Assembly: GCF_040729435.1 (NCBI RefSeq)
Contig: NZ_CP160398.1
Span: 3,534,001-3,598,000, forward strand
Direction: 5' to 3'
From: Pseudomonas sp. HOU2
GTDB lineage: Bacteria; Pseudomonadota; Gammaproteobacteria; Pseudomonadales; Pseudomonadaceae
Length of the DNA stretch: 64,000 bases
How positions within the stretch are numbered: position 1 is the first letter of the stretch; the number at the start of each line of letters is the position of its first letter. This document shows positions 11,104 to 20,090 of the stretch, piece by piece. The position numbers and the translations under genes were made by a program. The notes under the pieces are model-generated. The model had not been told where the DNA came from and made no database searches. It saw only the letters and a list, made by a program, of their open reading frames with translations.

Positions 11104-12024
11104 TCAAACCGCGACGCTGATCGCCTGCTTATCCACCGCCACCAACGTCTCGATCATCGCTCGTGCTGCCGGCGACAAACGAAACCCGGTGCGGCTGACG
11201 ATCCCGCAGCGCGCATTCATGCTCTCCAGATTCTGCGGCAGGTTGCGCCAGTGCAGCAGCGCCAGCGAACCCTGGGCGATGTCCTCGACGAATGCCTCCT
11301 CCGTGCCCACGCCAATCGCATTGGATTGCAGCACCACCTTCACCAGCGCCGGGAAATGCTCGGTCTCGATGGTCGGCGAAAAGTCGATCCGGCCGCTGAG
11401 GTTCGCCAACAATTTGCGAATCCCCGGCGGGATCAGCGTGGTCGCCAGCGGGTAGTCGAACATGTCATTGGTCGACAGACTTTCCTTGGCCAGCAACGGA
11501 TGCCCGGGGCGGCAGAAAAACACCCCGCGCTTGGGTGTCAGGGCCTGGGTCTGGAAGTTCGGATCGGCCTCAAAATGGCGGATGTCGGCGATGAAGAATT
11601 CGATCTCTTCACGGCTCAGCGCGCGGCTGAGTTTTTCCCAGTTATCCACCTGAAAACAGGTACGCACTTTCGGGTGCGCGTTGATGAATTGCGCCACCGC
11701 ATCCGGCACCAGTTTCACCGCCGGGGCCGGGCCGCAGCCGAAGTGCAGTTCACCGGCATCGAGCTTGGTCATCTGCGTCACTTCCGCGCTGAGCAACGCT
11801 GCGCCCTGCACCAGGGTCAGCGCGTGTTGCAGCACCACCTGGCCTTCGGGCGTGGGGCGCAGATCCTTGTTGCCGCGATCCACCAGCACGCAGCCGAACT
11901 CCTGCTCCAGCCCTTGAATGCTGCGGCTGAATGCCGGTTGGGTGATGCCCATGGCGTCCGCCGCACGGACAAAACTGCGGTGTTCGTTGAGGGCGATGAA
12001 GTAGCGCAACTGGCGAAGATCCAT
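11104..12024 (-). CDS. LysR-family regulator, SftR-like, divergent from atsK
   Basis: 306 residues from ATG at 12024 (MDLRQLRYFIAL, the standard LysR beginning); an ATG at 12039 would add MPEKH. N-terminal helix-turn-helix SFVRAADAMGITQPAFSRSIQGLEQEFG, then the two-lobed effector domain (GELHFGCGPAPAVKLVPDAVAQFINAHP; EEIEFFIADIRHFEADP). It is a close paralogue of the regulator at 15064-16008: both share GEL.FGCGPAPA, FF.AD.RHFEADP and GIVSR.G.RLSP. By position it should control atsK. LysR regulators of this kind (SftR in P. putida) respond to sulfate esters or sulfur status; the effector here is not known. Confidence 0.85.
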   Translation of the reverse strand: MDLRQLRYFIALNEHRSFVRAADAMGITQPAFSRSIQGLEQEFGCVLVDRGNKDLRPTPEGQVVLQHALTLVQGAALLSAEVTQMTKLDAGELHFGCGPAPAVKLVPDAVAQFINAHPKVRTCFQVDNWEKLSRALSREEIEFFIADIRHFEADPNFQTQALTPKRGVFFCRPGHPLLAKESLSTNDMFDYPLATTLIPPGIRKLLANLSGRIDFSPTIETEHFPALVKVVLQSNAIGVGTEEAFVEDIAQGSLALLHWRNLPQNLESMNARCGIVSRTGFRLSPAARAMIETLVAVDKQAISVAV

Positions 12025-12097
12025 ATGCTTTTCCGGCATCCTAAAAATAGCTCGAAGGCATTTGCGACGAGGGTTGCTTGAGGTTTTAAATGCAAGC

Positions 12098-12115
12098 TCT
12101 TATTCCGTCAACGAA
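12098..12115 (+). promoter_or_regulatory. TCTTATTCC box upstream of atsK
   Basis: TCTTATTCC at 12098-12106 followed by GTCAACGAA. Almost the same string (TCTTATTCC then TTAACGAA) occurs at 23755 before the hydrolase/SfnR-like genes, and TCTTATTCC again at 26963 before the amino-acid ABC operon. Shared position and text suggest one sulfur-limitation regulator. A further short frame with good cysteine content (11 codons from about 12160) lies between this box and atsK but is not convincing. Confidence 0.4.
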
Positions 12116-12205
12116 GCATGTGAATATCTATTAGATGTAAATGGAATATAGATAGAGCGATGCTTCGCTGCCGCCCAACCGCAAGCAGTCGATGAGGGTC
12201 TACCC

Positions 12206-13126
12206 ATGAGCAATGCCGCACTCGCTGTAAAACCCGCTGTCCACGCGCTGGAAATTCACCCGGTGGCCGGCCGTATCGGCGCCGAGATCCGTGGTGTGCA
12301 CCTGTCCGGTGAGCTGGATGCCGCCACGGTCGAAGCCATCCAGCAGGCGCTGATTCAGTACAAGGTGGTGTTCTTCCGCGAGCAGACCCAGCTCGACGAT
12401 CAGCGCCAGGAAGCCTTCGCCCATCTGCTCGGCGAACCTGTGGCGCATCCCACCGTGCCGGTGCGCGAGGGCACGCGTTATCTGCTGGAACTGGACGGTG
12501 CCGAGGGCCAGCGCGCCAACTCCTGGCACACCGACGTGACCTTCGTCGACGCCTACCCGAAAGCCTCGATCCTGCGCTCGGTGGTGGCCCCGGCCTTTGG
12601 TGGCGACACCCTGTGGGCCAACACGGCGACTGCCTACAACGAACTGCCAACGGAGCTGCGTGAGCTGGCGGACAAACTGGTCGCCGTGCACAGCAACGAG
12701 TACGACTACGCTGGGGCCAAGCCGGACGTCTCGGCAGAGAAGCTTGAACGCTATCGCAAGATCTTCACTTCGACTGTTTACGAGACCGAGCACCCGGTGG
12801 TCCGCGTGCACCCGATCAGCGGCGAGAAGAGCTTGTTGCTGGGGCACTTCGTCAAACGTATCAAGGGTTATTCGCAAGCCGATTCGGCGCACTTGTTCGG
12901 CCTGTTGCAGAGCCATGTGATCCGTCAGGAAAACACCGTGCGCTGGCGCTGGAAGGCGGGCGATGTGGCGATCTGGGATAACCGTTCGACCCAGCATTAT
13001 GCGATTGATGATTACGGCACTCAGGATCGCATCGTGCGGCGGGTGACGCTCAAGGGGGAGGTGCCGGTTGGGGTGAACGGGCAGCGTAGTCAAACCATTA
13101 AAGGCGCGGATATCGTCGGCGTTTGA
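12206..13126 (+). CDS. atsK: Alkylsulfatase AtsK, Fe(II)/alpha-ketoglutarate dioxygenase
   Basis: 306 residues of the TauD/TfdA family. The iron ligands fall at His108 and Asp110 (NSWHTDVTF) and His264 (WDNRSTQH), with Arg275 for the alpha-ketoglutarate carboxylate, exactly the numbering I recall for P. putida S-313 AtsK. AtsK oxidises the carbon next to the sulfate group of alkyl sulfates such as 2-ethylhexyl sulfate, releasing the aldehyde and sulfate while turning alpha-ketoglutarate into succinate and CO2. Cytoplasmic; no signal peptide. It is divergent from a LysR gene with about 180 bases between starts and is a single-gene transcript closed by a family-A repeat. Confidence 0.93.
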   Translation: MSNAALAVKPAVHALEIHPVAGRIGAEIRGVHLSGELDAATVEAIQQALIQYKVVFFREQTQLDDQRQEAFAHLLGEPVAHPTVPVREGTRYLLELDGAEGQRANSWHTDVTFVDAYPKASILRSVVAPAFGGDTLWANTATAYNELPTELRELADKLVAVHSNEYDYAGAKPDVSAEKLERYRKIFTSTVYETEHPVVRVHPISGEKSLLLGHFVKRIKGYSQADSAHLFGLLQSHVIRQENTVRWRWKAGDVAIWDNRSTQHYAIDDYGTQDRIVRRVTLKGEVPVGVNGQRSQTIKGADIVGV

Positions 13127-13135
13127 TAAGGCCCC

Positions 13136-13225
13136 ATCGCTGGCAAGCCAGCTCCCACAGAGATTTGTGTCGGACACAAAGGATGTGAACAACGCAAAAC
13201 CTGTGGGAGCTGGCTTGCCAGCGAT
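13136..13225. repeat. Intergenic REP-type inverted pair (family A)
   Basis: ATCGCTGGCAAGCCAGCTC and reverse complement flanking about 40 bases, between the convergent 3' ends of atsK and the second sulfatase gene. Confidence 0.85.
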
Positions 13226-13233
13226 GCTTTTAA

Positions 13234-14850
13234 CTACCACACACCGATTTGCACGACCTTCTCGGTCTCCGGCTCGCCATAGCGGAACCGCTGTCCACGC
13301 ACATCAATCTCCTGATGACTGATCGTGGTCCGCCGCTTCAATCCGCGCACCCATTCAAACAGATACCCCGCATGCTCCTCGCGCACCGCCGCGTACGCCG
13401 GATCCTCACCCAGATCGCGCAACTCCTGCGGATCATTCAACAGGTCAAACAGTTGCGGCTGGAAACCGTCGTACGCCAGGTATTTCCAGCGCTCGCTGCG
13501 CACCATGGTCATGCGGCAACGGTCGATCGGCTGACCGAGTCGCTCACGCGCAGGCGCCTGGAAGGCGTAGTCGTATTCGCTGATGGCGTAGCGGCGCCAA
13601 TCGGGATTTTCGCCGTGCAACAGCGGGATCAGCGAGCGTCCTTCCAGCCGATGCTCGGCGCCCGGCAAGCCCAGTGCCTGGAGAAACGTCGGCAACGCAT
13701 CAATGGTTTCCGCCAACCGCTCATCCACCGTACCCCGGGTGATGTCCGCCGCGGCGCGCGGGTCGCGCACGATCAATGGCACGCCAACCGCTTGCTCCAG
13801 CAAAAACTCCTTTTCGCCCAGCCAGTGGTCGCCAAGAAAGTCGCCGTGATCGCTGGTGAACACGATCAACGTGTCATCCCAACGTCCGTTGCTCTGCAGA
13901 AAATCGAACAGCCGCCCGAGTTGATCATCCACCTGCTTGATCAGGCCCATGTAGGTGGGGATTACATTCAATCGTACTGAATCACGAGAGAAGTTGAGGC
14001 TTTCCTCATGTTGACGAAACGCCGTATATACGGGGTGTTTGCTGGCTTCGGAGGGCGTCGCGCGGACCGCTTCGAGAATCGATTTCGTACTGTACAAGGC
14101 GTGGTATGGCGCCGGTACGATATAGGGCCAGTGCGGTTTGATATAAGAGAGGTGTAAACACCACGATTTCTCACCTTGCTCGGTGATGAAGTCGATGGCT
14201 CGATTTGTAGTGTAGACAGTCTCTGAGAACTGCTCGGGAATTCGCGCTGGTAAATGGGCATGACGCATGTGCCAGCCGCTGAGGATTTCGCCGTTCTCGC
14301 CTTCGGCGGCGTTGGCCCAGTCGTGCCAGGGATTGCGCCCGTCGAAACCCTGCTCGCGCAGGTAATGGGTGTAGGGTGCGGACTCGCGTTTGTCGTCGAA
14401 CAACGGGTCGTCGGGGAAGATTCCGTCGTGGCGGAAGTACGGTTCGAAACCGACCTCGTTGAGCACCTCGGCCTGCGCGCTGTCCGGGTTGATCGCCAGA
14501 CGCTGCAAGGCATCGACGTTGGCCGTGGCGTGGGTCTTGCCGACCAGCGCGGTGCGGATGCCGTGGGGGCGCAGGTAGTCGCCGATCGTCAGTTCTTCCA
14601 GCGGCAACGGCACGGCGTTCCACGCCACCTGATGGCTGCTGACGTAGCGCCCGGTGTAGGCCGACATCCGCGACGGCCCGCAAATCGTGCCCTGGGTGTA
14701 GGCACGGCTGAAGCGCACGCCGGCGGCGGCCAGGCGATCGATGTTCGGCGTGTGCAGATGCGGATGGCCATAGCAGGACAGGTAATCGCGGCGCAGCTGA
14801 TCGCACATGATGTACAGCACATTGCGCACGGGGTTTTGCGGGTTGGACAT
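13234..14850 (-). CDS. Formylglycine-dependent sulfatase / phosphonate monoester hydrolase-type enzyme
   Basis: 538 residues from ATG 14850 (a GTG at 14859 is also in frame). Alkaline-phosphatase superfamily hydrolase: metal ligands start at Asp17-Gln18 (IMCDQLRRDY), and the formylglycine site is CGPSR with Cys57, which is also the position known for phosphonate monoester hydrolases of Rhizobium and Burkholderia. Other family marks are TYMGLIKQVDDQLGRLFDFL, FTSDHGDFLGDHWLGEK and the C-terminal FDLLNDPQELRDLGEDPAY. Such enzymes are promiscuous, cleaving sulfate monoesters, phosphonate monoesters and phosphodiesters. The setting (LysR regulator, TonB receptor, ats genes) argues that sulfate esters are the natural substrate. 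No signal peptide, so cytoplasmic. It is a separate type from AtsA and not a recent duplicate of it. Confidence 0.87.
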   Translation of the reverse strand: MSNPQNPVRNVLYIMCDQLRRDYLSCYGHPHLHTPNIDRLAAAGVRFSRAYTQGTICGPSRMSAYTGRYVSSHQVAWNAVPLPLEELTIGDYLRPHGIRTALVGKTHATANVDALQRLAINPDSAQAEVLNEVGFEPYFRHDGIFPDDPLFDDKRESAPYTHYLREQGFDGRNPWHDWANAAEGENGEILSGWHMRHAHLPARIPEQFSETVYTTNRAIDFITEQGEKSWCLHLSYIKPHWPYIVPAPYHALYSTKSILEAVRATPSEASKHPVYTAFRQHEESLNFSRDSVRLNVIPTYMGLIKQVDDQLGRLFDFLQSNGRWDDTLIVFTSDHGDFLGDHWLGEKEFLLEQAVGVPLIVRDPRAAADITRGTVDERLAETIDALPTFLQALGLPGAEHRLEGRSLIPLLHGENPDWRRYAISEYDYAFQAPARERLGQPIDRCRMTMVRSERWKYLAYDGFQPQLFDLLNDPQELRDLGEDPAYAAVREEHAGYLFEWVRGLKRRTTISHQEIDVRGQRFRYGEPETEKVVQIGVW

Positions 14851-14966
14851 GGGGTTCACCGGTCAGAAAGACAGGTGGGGGTTGTCGCTTTCGGCGGGGG
14901 TGTTCGGCAAGTGCATTTGGGGAATGGGTTTTATGCAGGGGATGCATCGGTGCCTTTGGCGACGCC

Positions 14967-15054
14967 TTCGCTGGCAAGCCAGCTCCCACAGGATTTGCGC
15001 CGGGCACAAATGATGTGAACACCCGGACTTTGTGGGAGCTGGCTTGCCAGCGAT
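14967..15054. repeat. Intergenic REP-type inverted pair (family A)
   Basis: Inverted pair of the CTGGCAAGCCAGCTCCCACA element in the gap between the LysR gene's 3' end and the 5' side of the sulfatase gene (both on the minus strand), so it separates two transcription units. Confidence 0.85.
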
Positions 15055-15063
15055 CGCGGCAGC

Positions 15064-16008
15064 TCAGACAGCTAAATTTTCGAGTGAACAAACCTCCTCA
15101 CCCACCGCATCAATCGCCTTGATCTGCTCGATCATCGCCTCGGCCAGCGGCGACAACCGATACCCCGCCCGACTGACAATCCCGTAGCGGGTGTACAGCT
15201 CTTCCAGATCATCGGCCAACCCTTCGATCCGCAAACATACCAGCTCACCCTTGGCCTGATGCAGCGCATCGGAGTAGGCGCCAACGATCCCGATCGCCTC
15301 CGAACGCAGCACCACGCTGAGCAGGCTTGAGCTGTTTTCGCATTCCACATTCGGCGTGAAATCCGGGCGACCGCTGAGGTCGACGATGACCTTGCGCAGG
15401 TTCGGCGGGCGAATGCTCACCGCCAGTGGATAACTCATCAGTTGCTCGGCCGAGACGCGTTCAAATGCCGTTAAGGGATGCCCGGCGCGGCAGCAGAAAT
15501 GCCATTTGCGCGGGCGCAATCGATGGGTCAGGTAATCCGGATCGGCCTCGAAGTGTCGAGTGTCGGCGACGAAGAATTCGAACTCCTCACTGAGCAGGCG
15601 TTTGCTCAGGCTCTGCCAGTCATCGACCTGAAATTGCACCCGCGCTTTCGGGTAGCGCCCGATGAACGCGCCGATCGCGCGCGGGATCAATCCGGCTGCC
15701 GGCGCCGGGCCGCAACCGAAGCGCAATTCGCCGGCCTCCAGGCCATTGAACTGGCTGATCTCGTTGGCCATCTGCTGCGCGCCGCTGACCAGTCGCCGGG
15801 CATGTTCGAGCAGCACCTGGCCTTGCTTGGTCGGTGGCAGTTCCTTGCGCCCGCGATCGATCAACTGGCAGCCAACGCTGTGTTCCAGCGCCTGAATGCT
15901 GCGGCTGAACGCCGACTGCGACAGGTTCACCGCCTGCGCGCCAGCGACGAAACTGCGTTGTTCGGCGAGGGCGATGAAGTGTCGAAGTTGGCGCAAGTCG
16001 ATATGCAT
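15064..16008 (-). CDS. sftR: LysR-family regulator, SftR-like, divergent from TonB receptor
   Basis: 314 residues, start MHIDLRQLRHFIALAEQRSF. Helix-turn-helix at about 18-40 (SFVAGAQAVNLSQSAFSRSIQALE), effector domain after residue 90 (GELRFGCGPAPAAGLIPRAIGAFIGRYP). Paralogue of the regulator at 11104-12024. In P. putida S-313, SftR is a LysR repressor that sits beside and controls the outer-membrane receptor gene sftP and sulfate-ester enzymes; the same layout here is the basis for the name, so treat the symbol as a proposal. It is divergent from the receptor with a 165-base AT-rich gap. Confidence 0.72.
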   Translation of the reverse strand: MHIDLRQLRHFIALAEQRSFVAGAQAVNLSQSAFSRSIQALEHSVGCQLIDRGRKELPPTKQGQVLLEHARRLVSGAQQMANEISQFNGLEAGELRFGCGPAPAAGLIPRAIGAFIGRYPKARVQFQVDDWQSLSKRLLSEEFEFFVADTRHFEADPDYLTHRLRPRKWHFCCRAGHPLTAFERVSAEQLMSYPLAVSIRPPNLRKVIVDLSGRPDFTPNVECENSSSLLSVVLRSEAIGIVGAYSDALHQAKGELVCLRIEGLADDLEELYTRYGIVSRAGYRLSPLAEAMIEQIKAIDAVGEEVCSLENLAV

Positions 16009-16173
16009 TTTTCACATAAAAAATATCCGGGAAATGCATTGGATATGCATTAGGTCGACTCCTTATAAAGGCAATCTCTTATGCAGTAAATATTTGTAAA
16101 TCCATAAATAAATAACTTAAAAGAATATGCAGCGCTAAAGATGTCTGTGTGTTTTTTGACCAGGAGCCGCGCC
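16009..16173. promoter_or_regulatory. Divergent LysR / TonB-receptor control region
   Basis: AT-rich spacer. It contains AAATAAATAACTTAAAAG at 16106-16123 followed by AATATGC. The same text with small changes occurs at 44441 (before the DszC-like operon) and 63924 (before tauA). CAGGAG at about 16161 is the receptor ribosome site and decides the start at 16174 over the ATG at 16141. Confidence 0.5.
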
Positions 16174-18534
16174 ATGAGTCCGTTGAACCTTGCGTCACCC
16201 TTAACGCCACGACGGCTCAAACGCCTGCCTCTGGCCCTGTTGCTGGCGGGTAGTGCCAGCTGGACTCACAGCTACGCCGCCGACGCCGACACCCCGCCAC
16301 CAGCGCCCGCCGGCAAACCCGCGGCCAACGGCTCGCAGCTGGAAACCGTGACCGTCACCACCCGCCGTCGCGAAGAAAGTTCGCAAGATGTGCCGACGCC
16401 GATGAGCGTGGTCAGCGGCCAGACGCTGGAGACCCAGCGGGTCTACCGGATTCAGGATTTGCAGCAACTGGTGCCGAGCGTCAACGTCGCCTACATGCAC
16501 GCGCGCCAGTCCAGCGTGTCGATTCGCGGCCTGGGCAACAACCCGGCCAGTGACGGTCTGGAAGGCAGTGTCGGCCTGTACATCGATAACGTGTACCTGG
16601 GCCGTCCGGGGATGGCGGTGTTCGACCTGATGGACATCGAACAGCTCGAAGTCCTGCGCGGGCCGCAGGGCACGTTGTTCGGCAAGAACACCACCGCCGG
16701 GGTGATCAACATCAGCACCCGCGCACCGACGTTCACCCCTGAACGCAGCATCGAAACCTCGTTCGGCGAGGATGGTTATTTCCAGACCAAGGGCACGATT
16801 TCCGGGCCGCTCAACGATCAACTGGCCGGACGCTTTTCGGCCTATCGCACCCGCAGCGACGGCGACATCAAAAACGAATACAACGGCCATGACCTGAACG
16901 GTGGCTCGCGCGATGGCTTCCGTGCGCAGTTGCTGTTCAAGCCCAACGAAGACTTCAACCTGCGCTGGATCGGCGACTACAACGAAGAGGATTCCAGCGC
17001 CGGCACCCGCGTGCTGTACAACACCGGGCCGACCATCAATGGTGTCAACCTCTACCAATCGCGGGCCAGTGCCGCCGGTGCGACGCTGGTCAATGGCTCG
17101 CACCGCAAGGTCAATCTGGACAACGATCAGCACGTTACCGTGCATCAGGGCGGCACGTCGGTGGAGGCCAACTGGACGCTGCCGAGCGATTTCACCCTGA
17201 CCTCGATCAGCTCCTATCGCTTCTGGAATTTCACCCCGGCCAACGACGACGGTCTCAACGTTGCGGCGACCTACAACGCCGGGGTCTCAGTGGAAGACAA
17301 ACAGTACTCGCAGGAATTTCGTCTGGCCTCGCCCAAGGGCGAGTTCTTCGATTACGTGGTGGGCGCGTACTACTTCGGCTCGGATCTGGATAACAAATCC
17401 TTCGCCTATTACGGCCCGCAGGCCGACATCTGGAACGGCACGCCACGCGGTGCCCTGGCCAACGTCGGCAGCGTCGGCAACGGCCACATCAAGACCGACA
17501 GTTTCGCCCTGTTCGCCCAAGGCACCTGGCACCTTACCGAACGCCTGGATTTCACCGCCGGCGTGCGCGGCACCTATGAAGAGAAGAATGCCTGGGTCAC
17601 CCGCGATGCGCCGGTCGGTGGCGCCACTGTCACCGGCGCAGCGGCCACGGCACGACGCGGACGCACTGGCGCCTACGATTCCGGCGATCTCAACCAGTAC
17701 AGCTCCAGCCCCTCCGGATTGCTCAACCTCAGCTATCGCATCACCGATGATCTGCTCGGCTATGCCACGCTGTCCCACGGGGAAAAATCCGGTGGGGTGA
17801 ACCTTGCGGTGGGGTCTGCTCCAACCGCTGGCGCTGACTCGCTGCTGATTGGCACCGAACGTGCGAACAACGCCGAACTCGGTTTCAAAAGCACCCTGTG
17901 GGACCGGCGTCTGCGGCTCAATGCCAACGTGTTCTGGACCCAGGTCAACGCCTACCAGACCAACGCTTACGACGACGTCAACCGCGTGCAATACCTGACC
18001 AACGCCGGTTCGGTGCGCTCGCGTGGCGTCGAATTTGAAAGCACGGTAATCCCGTTGCGCGGCCTGACCCTGAACTTCAACGGCTCGTACAACGACGTCA
18101 GCTACCTCTCGTACAAGGATGCGCCATGCCCACCGGAAATCAGCCAGGCACCGGGCGCGCCGGCCTCTTGCGACCTCAGCGGGCACCAGGTGGTCGGCGC
18201 GTCGAAATGGATCGGCAACGCCAACGGCGAATACAAATGGAATCTGGCCAACGGCTTCGAACCCTACGTCACCGCCAGCTACGCGTTCCGCTCGAAAGCG
18301 GTGGGCACGGTCGAGGATTCCGACTACGGGCAGATCCCGAGTTATGCGGTGGTCAACCTGTCCACCGGTCTGCGCGGCGATTTCAATCAGGGCCAGTGGG
18401 ACGTTTCGCTGTGGCTGAAAAACGCCTTCGACAAGACCTATTACACGACCCTGTGGACCGGCGGCAACGGCGGTTATGAAGGCCTGCTCGGTACGCCGCG
18501 CACCCTCGGCGTTACCGGTCGCTACGACTTCTGA
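16174..18534 (+). CDS. sftP: TonB-dependent outer-membrane receptor, SftP-like
   Basis: 786 residues. A signal peptide (LKRLPLALLLAGSASWTHSYAADA), then a TonB-box-like start (ETVTVTTRRREESSQDVP), the plug domain (RIQDLQQLVPSVNVAYMHARQSSVSIRGLG; LEVLRGPQGTLFGKNTTAGVINI) and a 22-strand-type barrel ending in the usual aromatic residue (VTGRYDF). The class (FecA/CirA-like, plug motif GPQGTLFGKNTTAGVINI) takes up scarce organic compounds. Position between the SftR-like regulator, a sulfatase and an arylsulfotransferase gene points to sulfate esters as cargo. The local tonB-exbBD genes at 21567-23555 may drive it. The short gap of 23 bases to the next gene makes them one operon. No Fur box was seen. 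Confidence 0.85.
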   Translation: MSPLNLASPLTPRRLKRLPLALLLAGSASWTHSYAADADTPPPAPAGKPAANGSQLETVTVTTRRREESSQDVPTPMSVVSGQTLETQRVYRIQDLQQLVPSVNVAYMHARQSSVSIRGLGNNPASDGLEGSVGLYIDNVYLGRPGMAVFDLMDIEQLEVLRGPQGTLFGKNTTAGVINISTRAPTFTPERSIETSFGEDGYFQTKGTISGPLNDQLAGRFSAYRTRSDGDIKNEYNGHDLNGGSRDGFRAQLLFKPNEDFNLRWIGDYNEEDSSAGTRVLYNTGPTINGVNLYQSRASAAGATLVNGSHRKVNLDNDQHVTVHQGGTSVEANWTLPSDFTLTSISSYRFWNFTPANDDGLNVAATYNAGVSVEDKQYSQEFRLASPKGEFFDYVVGAYYFGSDLDNKSFAYYGPQADIWNGTPRGALANVGSVGNGHIKTDSFALFAQGTWHLTERLDFTAGVRGTYEEKNAWVTRDAPVGGATVTGAAATARRGRTGAYDSGDLNQYSSSPSGLLNLSYRITDDLLGYATLSHGEKSGGVNLAVGSAPTAGADSLLIGTERANNAELGFKSTLWDRRLRLNANVFWTQVNAYQTNAYDDVNRVQYLTNAGSVRSRGVEFESTVIPLRGLTLNFNGSYNDVSYLSYKDAPCPPEISQAPGAPASCDLSGHQVVGASKWIGNANGEYKWNLANGFEPYVTASYAFRSKAVGTVEDSDYGQIPSYAVVNLSTGLRGDFNQGQWDVSLWLKNAFDKTYYTTLWTGGNGGYEGLLGTPRTLGVTGRYDF

Positions 18535-18557
18535 TCTGTCATTCAAGGAGCTGCATC

Positions 18558-19901
18558 ATGTTGCCAGGCAAAACCGCTTTAGCGCTGTTGTTGTCCAGCG
18601 TGGTACTCAGTAGCACGGCGTTCGCCGCGCCCAGCGTGTACCCCACCGGCGTTACCCGCTATGACCCGAACAAGGCCTTTAACCAGTACGTGATCTTCAG
18701 TGGCGCCGACAAGCAGACGCACCTGATCGACATGAATGGCAATGCAGTGAAGACCTGGCCGCAGGCGGGTTTCCCGTCGGCGATCATCGACCCGCAACTG
18801 GTCGGTGGTGAGCGCGGGCATGTGCTGCTGCAACTCAGTGACAAGGAACCGGGCAAGCTCGGCTCGGCCGGCAACGGTCTGGGCAACCAGAGCGTCGGCG
18901 AACTGGACTGGAACGGCAAAGTGGTCTGGCAGTGGGGCGACAAGGCGCCCGGCGGTGCGGCGCAACAGCATCATGATCAGCGCCGGTTGAGCAACGGCAA
19001 CACCGTGGTGCTGGCGAACAAGGTGCACCAGGTCAAAGGCTTCAAAGTGCCCGAGGTGATCGACGATGCGATCTATGAAGTCAGCCCCGACGGGCAGGTG
19101 AAATGGCAGTGGCTGGCCTCGGAACACCTGAACGAATTCGGCTTCACCCCGGAGCAATTGAAACTGGTGCGCGCCAGCGACAACCCGGATTACCTGCACA
19201 TCAACAACCTCAGCGTGGTAGGGCCGAACAAGTGGTTCGACGCCGGTGACAAGCGCTTCAATCCGGACAACCTGCTGCTCGATTCCCGCAACGCCAACTT
19301 CATCGCGATCATCGACAAACACAGCGGCAAGGTGGTCTGGCGCCTCGGTCCGAACCTGCCGCTGATCAATCCGAAAACCGCGCAGAAACTGCCGCGACCG
19401 GTGGATCAATTCGTCGGCCAGCATGACGCGCACATCATCCCGGCTGGGTTGCCCGGCGCAGGCAACCTGCTGGTATTCGATAACCAGGGTTCGGCGGGGT
19501 ATCCGAACGTCACCCTCGGGCTGATTTCCGGTTCGCGGGTGCTGGAAATCGACCCGGTTAAAAATGAGATCGTCTGGCAATACAGCGCGGCGAATTCGAA
19601 GCAGCCGGGGTGGGCGTTCTACAGCTCGTTCATCAGCAGCGCGCGACGTTTGCCCAACGGCAATACGCTGATCGACGAAGGCATGAACGGACGGTTTTTC
19701 CAGGTCACGGCCAGCGGTGAAAACGTCTGGGAATACGTCAGCCCGTATCTGGGCAAGGCGCCGGGCAGCGATGCAATCAGCAACTGGGTCTATCGCGCGT
19801 TGCCTGTGAGTTACGATTGGGTGCCGGCGGGTACGCCGCGTTCCGAGACCGCCGTGATTGCCCCGACATCGGCAGTGCAGCAGACCAGCGCCAGTCGTTA
19901 G
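18558..19901 (+). CDS. Periplasmic arylsulfotransferase (ASST)-family protein
   Basis: 447 residues with a Sec signal peptide (MLPGKTALALLLSSVVLSSTAFA). The body is a repeat-rich beta-propeller typical of arylsulfate sulfotransferases: recurring units with DxxGNAVKTWP, ELDWNGKVVWQWGD, HHDQRRLSNGNTVVLAN, EVSPDGQVKWQW, IDKHSGKVVWRLG, RRLPNGNTLIDEGMNGRFFQVTASGENVWEY. His pairs such as QQHHDQRR and VGQHDAHIIP are candidates for the catalytic and substrate residues. ASST enzymes move the sulfate group from one phenolic ester to another without PAPS. Being co-transcribed with the TonB receptor, it may trim or exchange sulfate on molecules as they enter the periplasm. No DsbL/DsbI pair is present next to it, unlike enterobacterial AssT. 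Confidence 0.82.
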   Translation: MLPGKTALALLLSSVVLSSTAFAAPSVYPTGVTRYDPNKAFNQYVIFSGADKQTHLIDMNGNAVKTWPQAGFPSAIIDPQLVGGERGHVLLQLSDKEPGKLGSAGNGLGNQSVGELDWNGKVVWQWGDKAPGGAAQQHHDQRRLSNGNTVVLANKVHQVKGFKVPEVIDDAIYEVSPDGQVKWQWLASEHLNEFGFTPEQLKLVRASDNPDYLHINNLSVVGPNKWFDAGDKRFNPDNLLLDSRNANFIAIIDKHSGKVVWRLGPNLPLINPKTAQKLPRPVDQFVGQHDAHIIPAGLPGAGNLLVFDNQGSAGYPNVTLGLISGSRVLEIDPVKNEIVWQYSAANSKQPGWAFYSSFISSARRLPNGNTLIDEGMNGRFFQVTASGENVWEYVSPYLGKAPGSDAISNWVYRALPVSYDWVPAGTPRSETAVIAPTSAVQQTSASR

Positions 19902-20090
19902 TTAAAAAGGAATTAACGCTCGAATGAATAGCGATAAGTTATGTGCGAGATGAATAGTGCTTATTGCAATTTCGTTGAAAAGTTGCGTGGACAATAAGTG
20001 AATGTCCAACCATTCTGAGTGTCGTGAGTTTCCAGGAGGAAACTTGCGATCATCGGAAGACACTTATCCAACGATAAAGGAAATCTCGTT

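Noticed and set aside
12160..12195. 11-codon cysteine-containing leader frame before atsK
   Set aside because: No convincing ribosome site and only one cysteine codon; too short to support from sequence alone.
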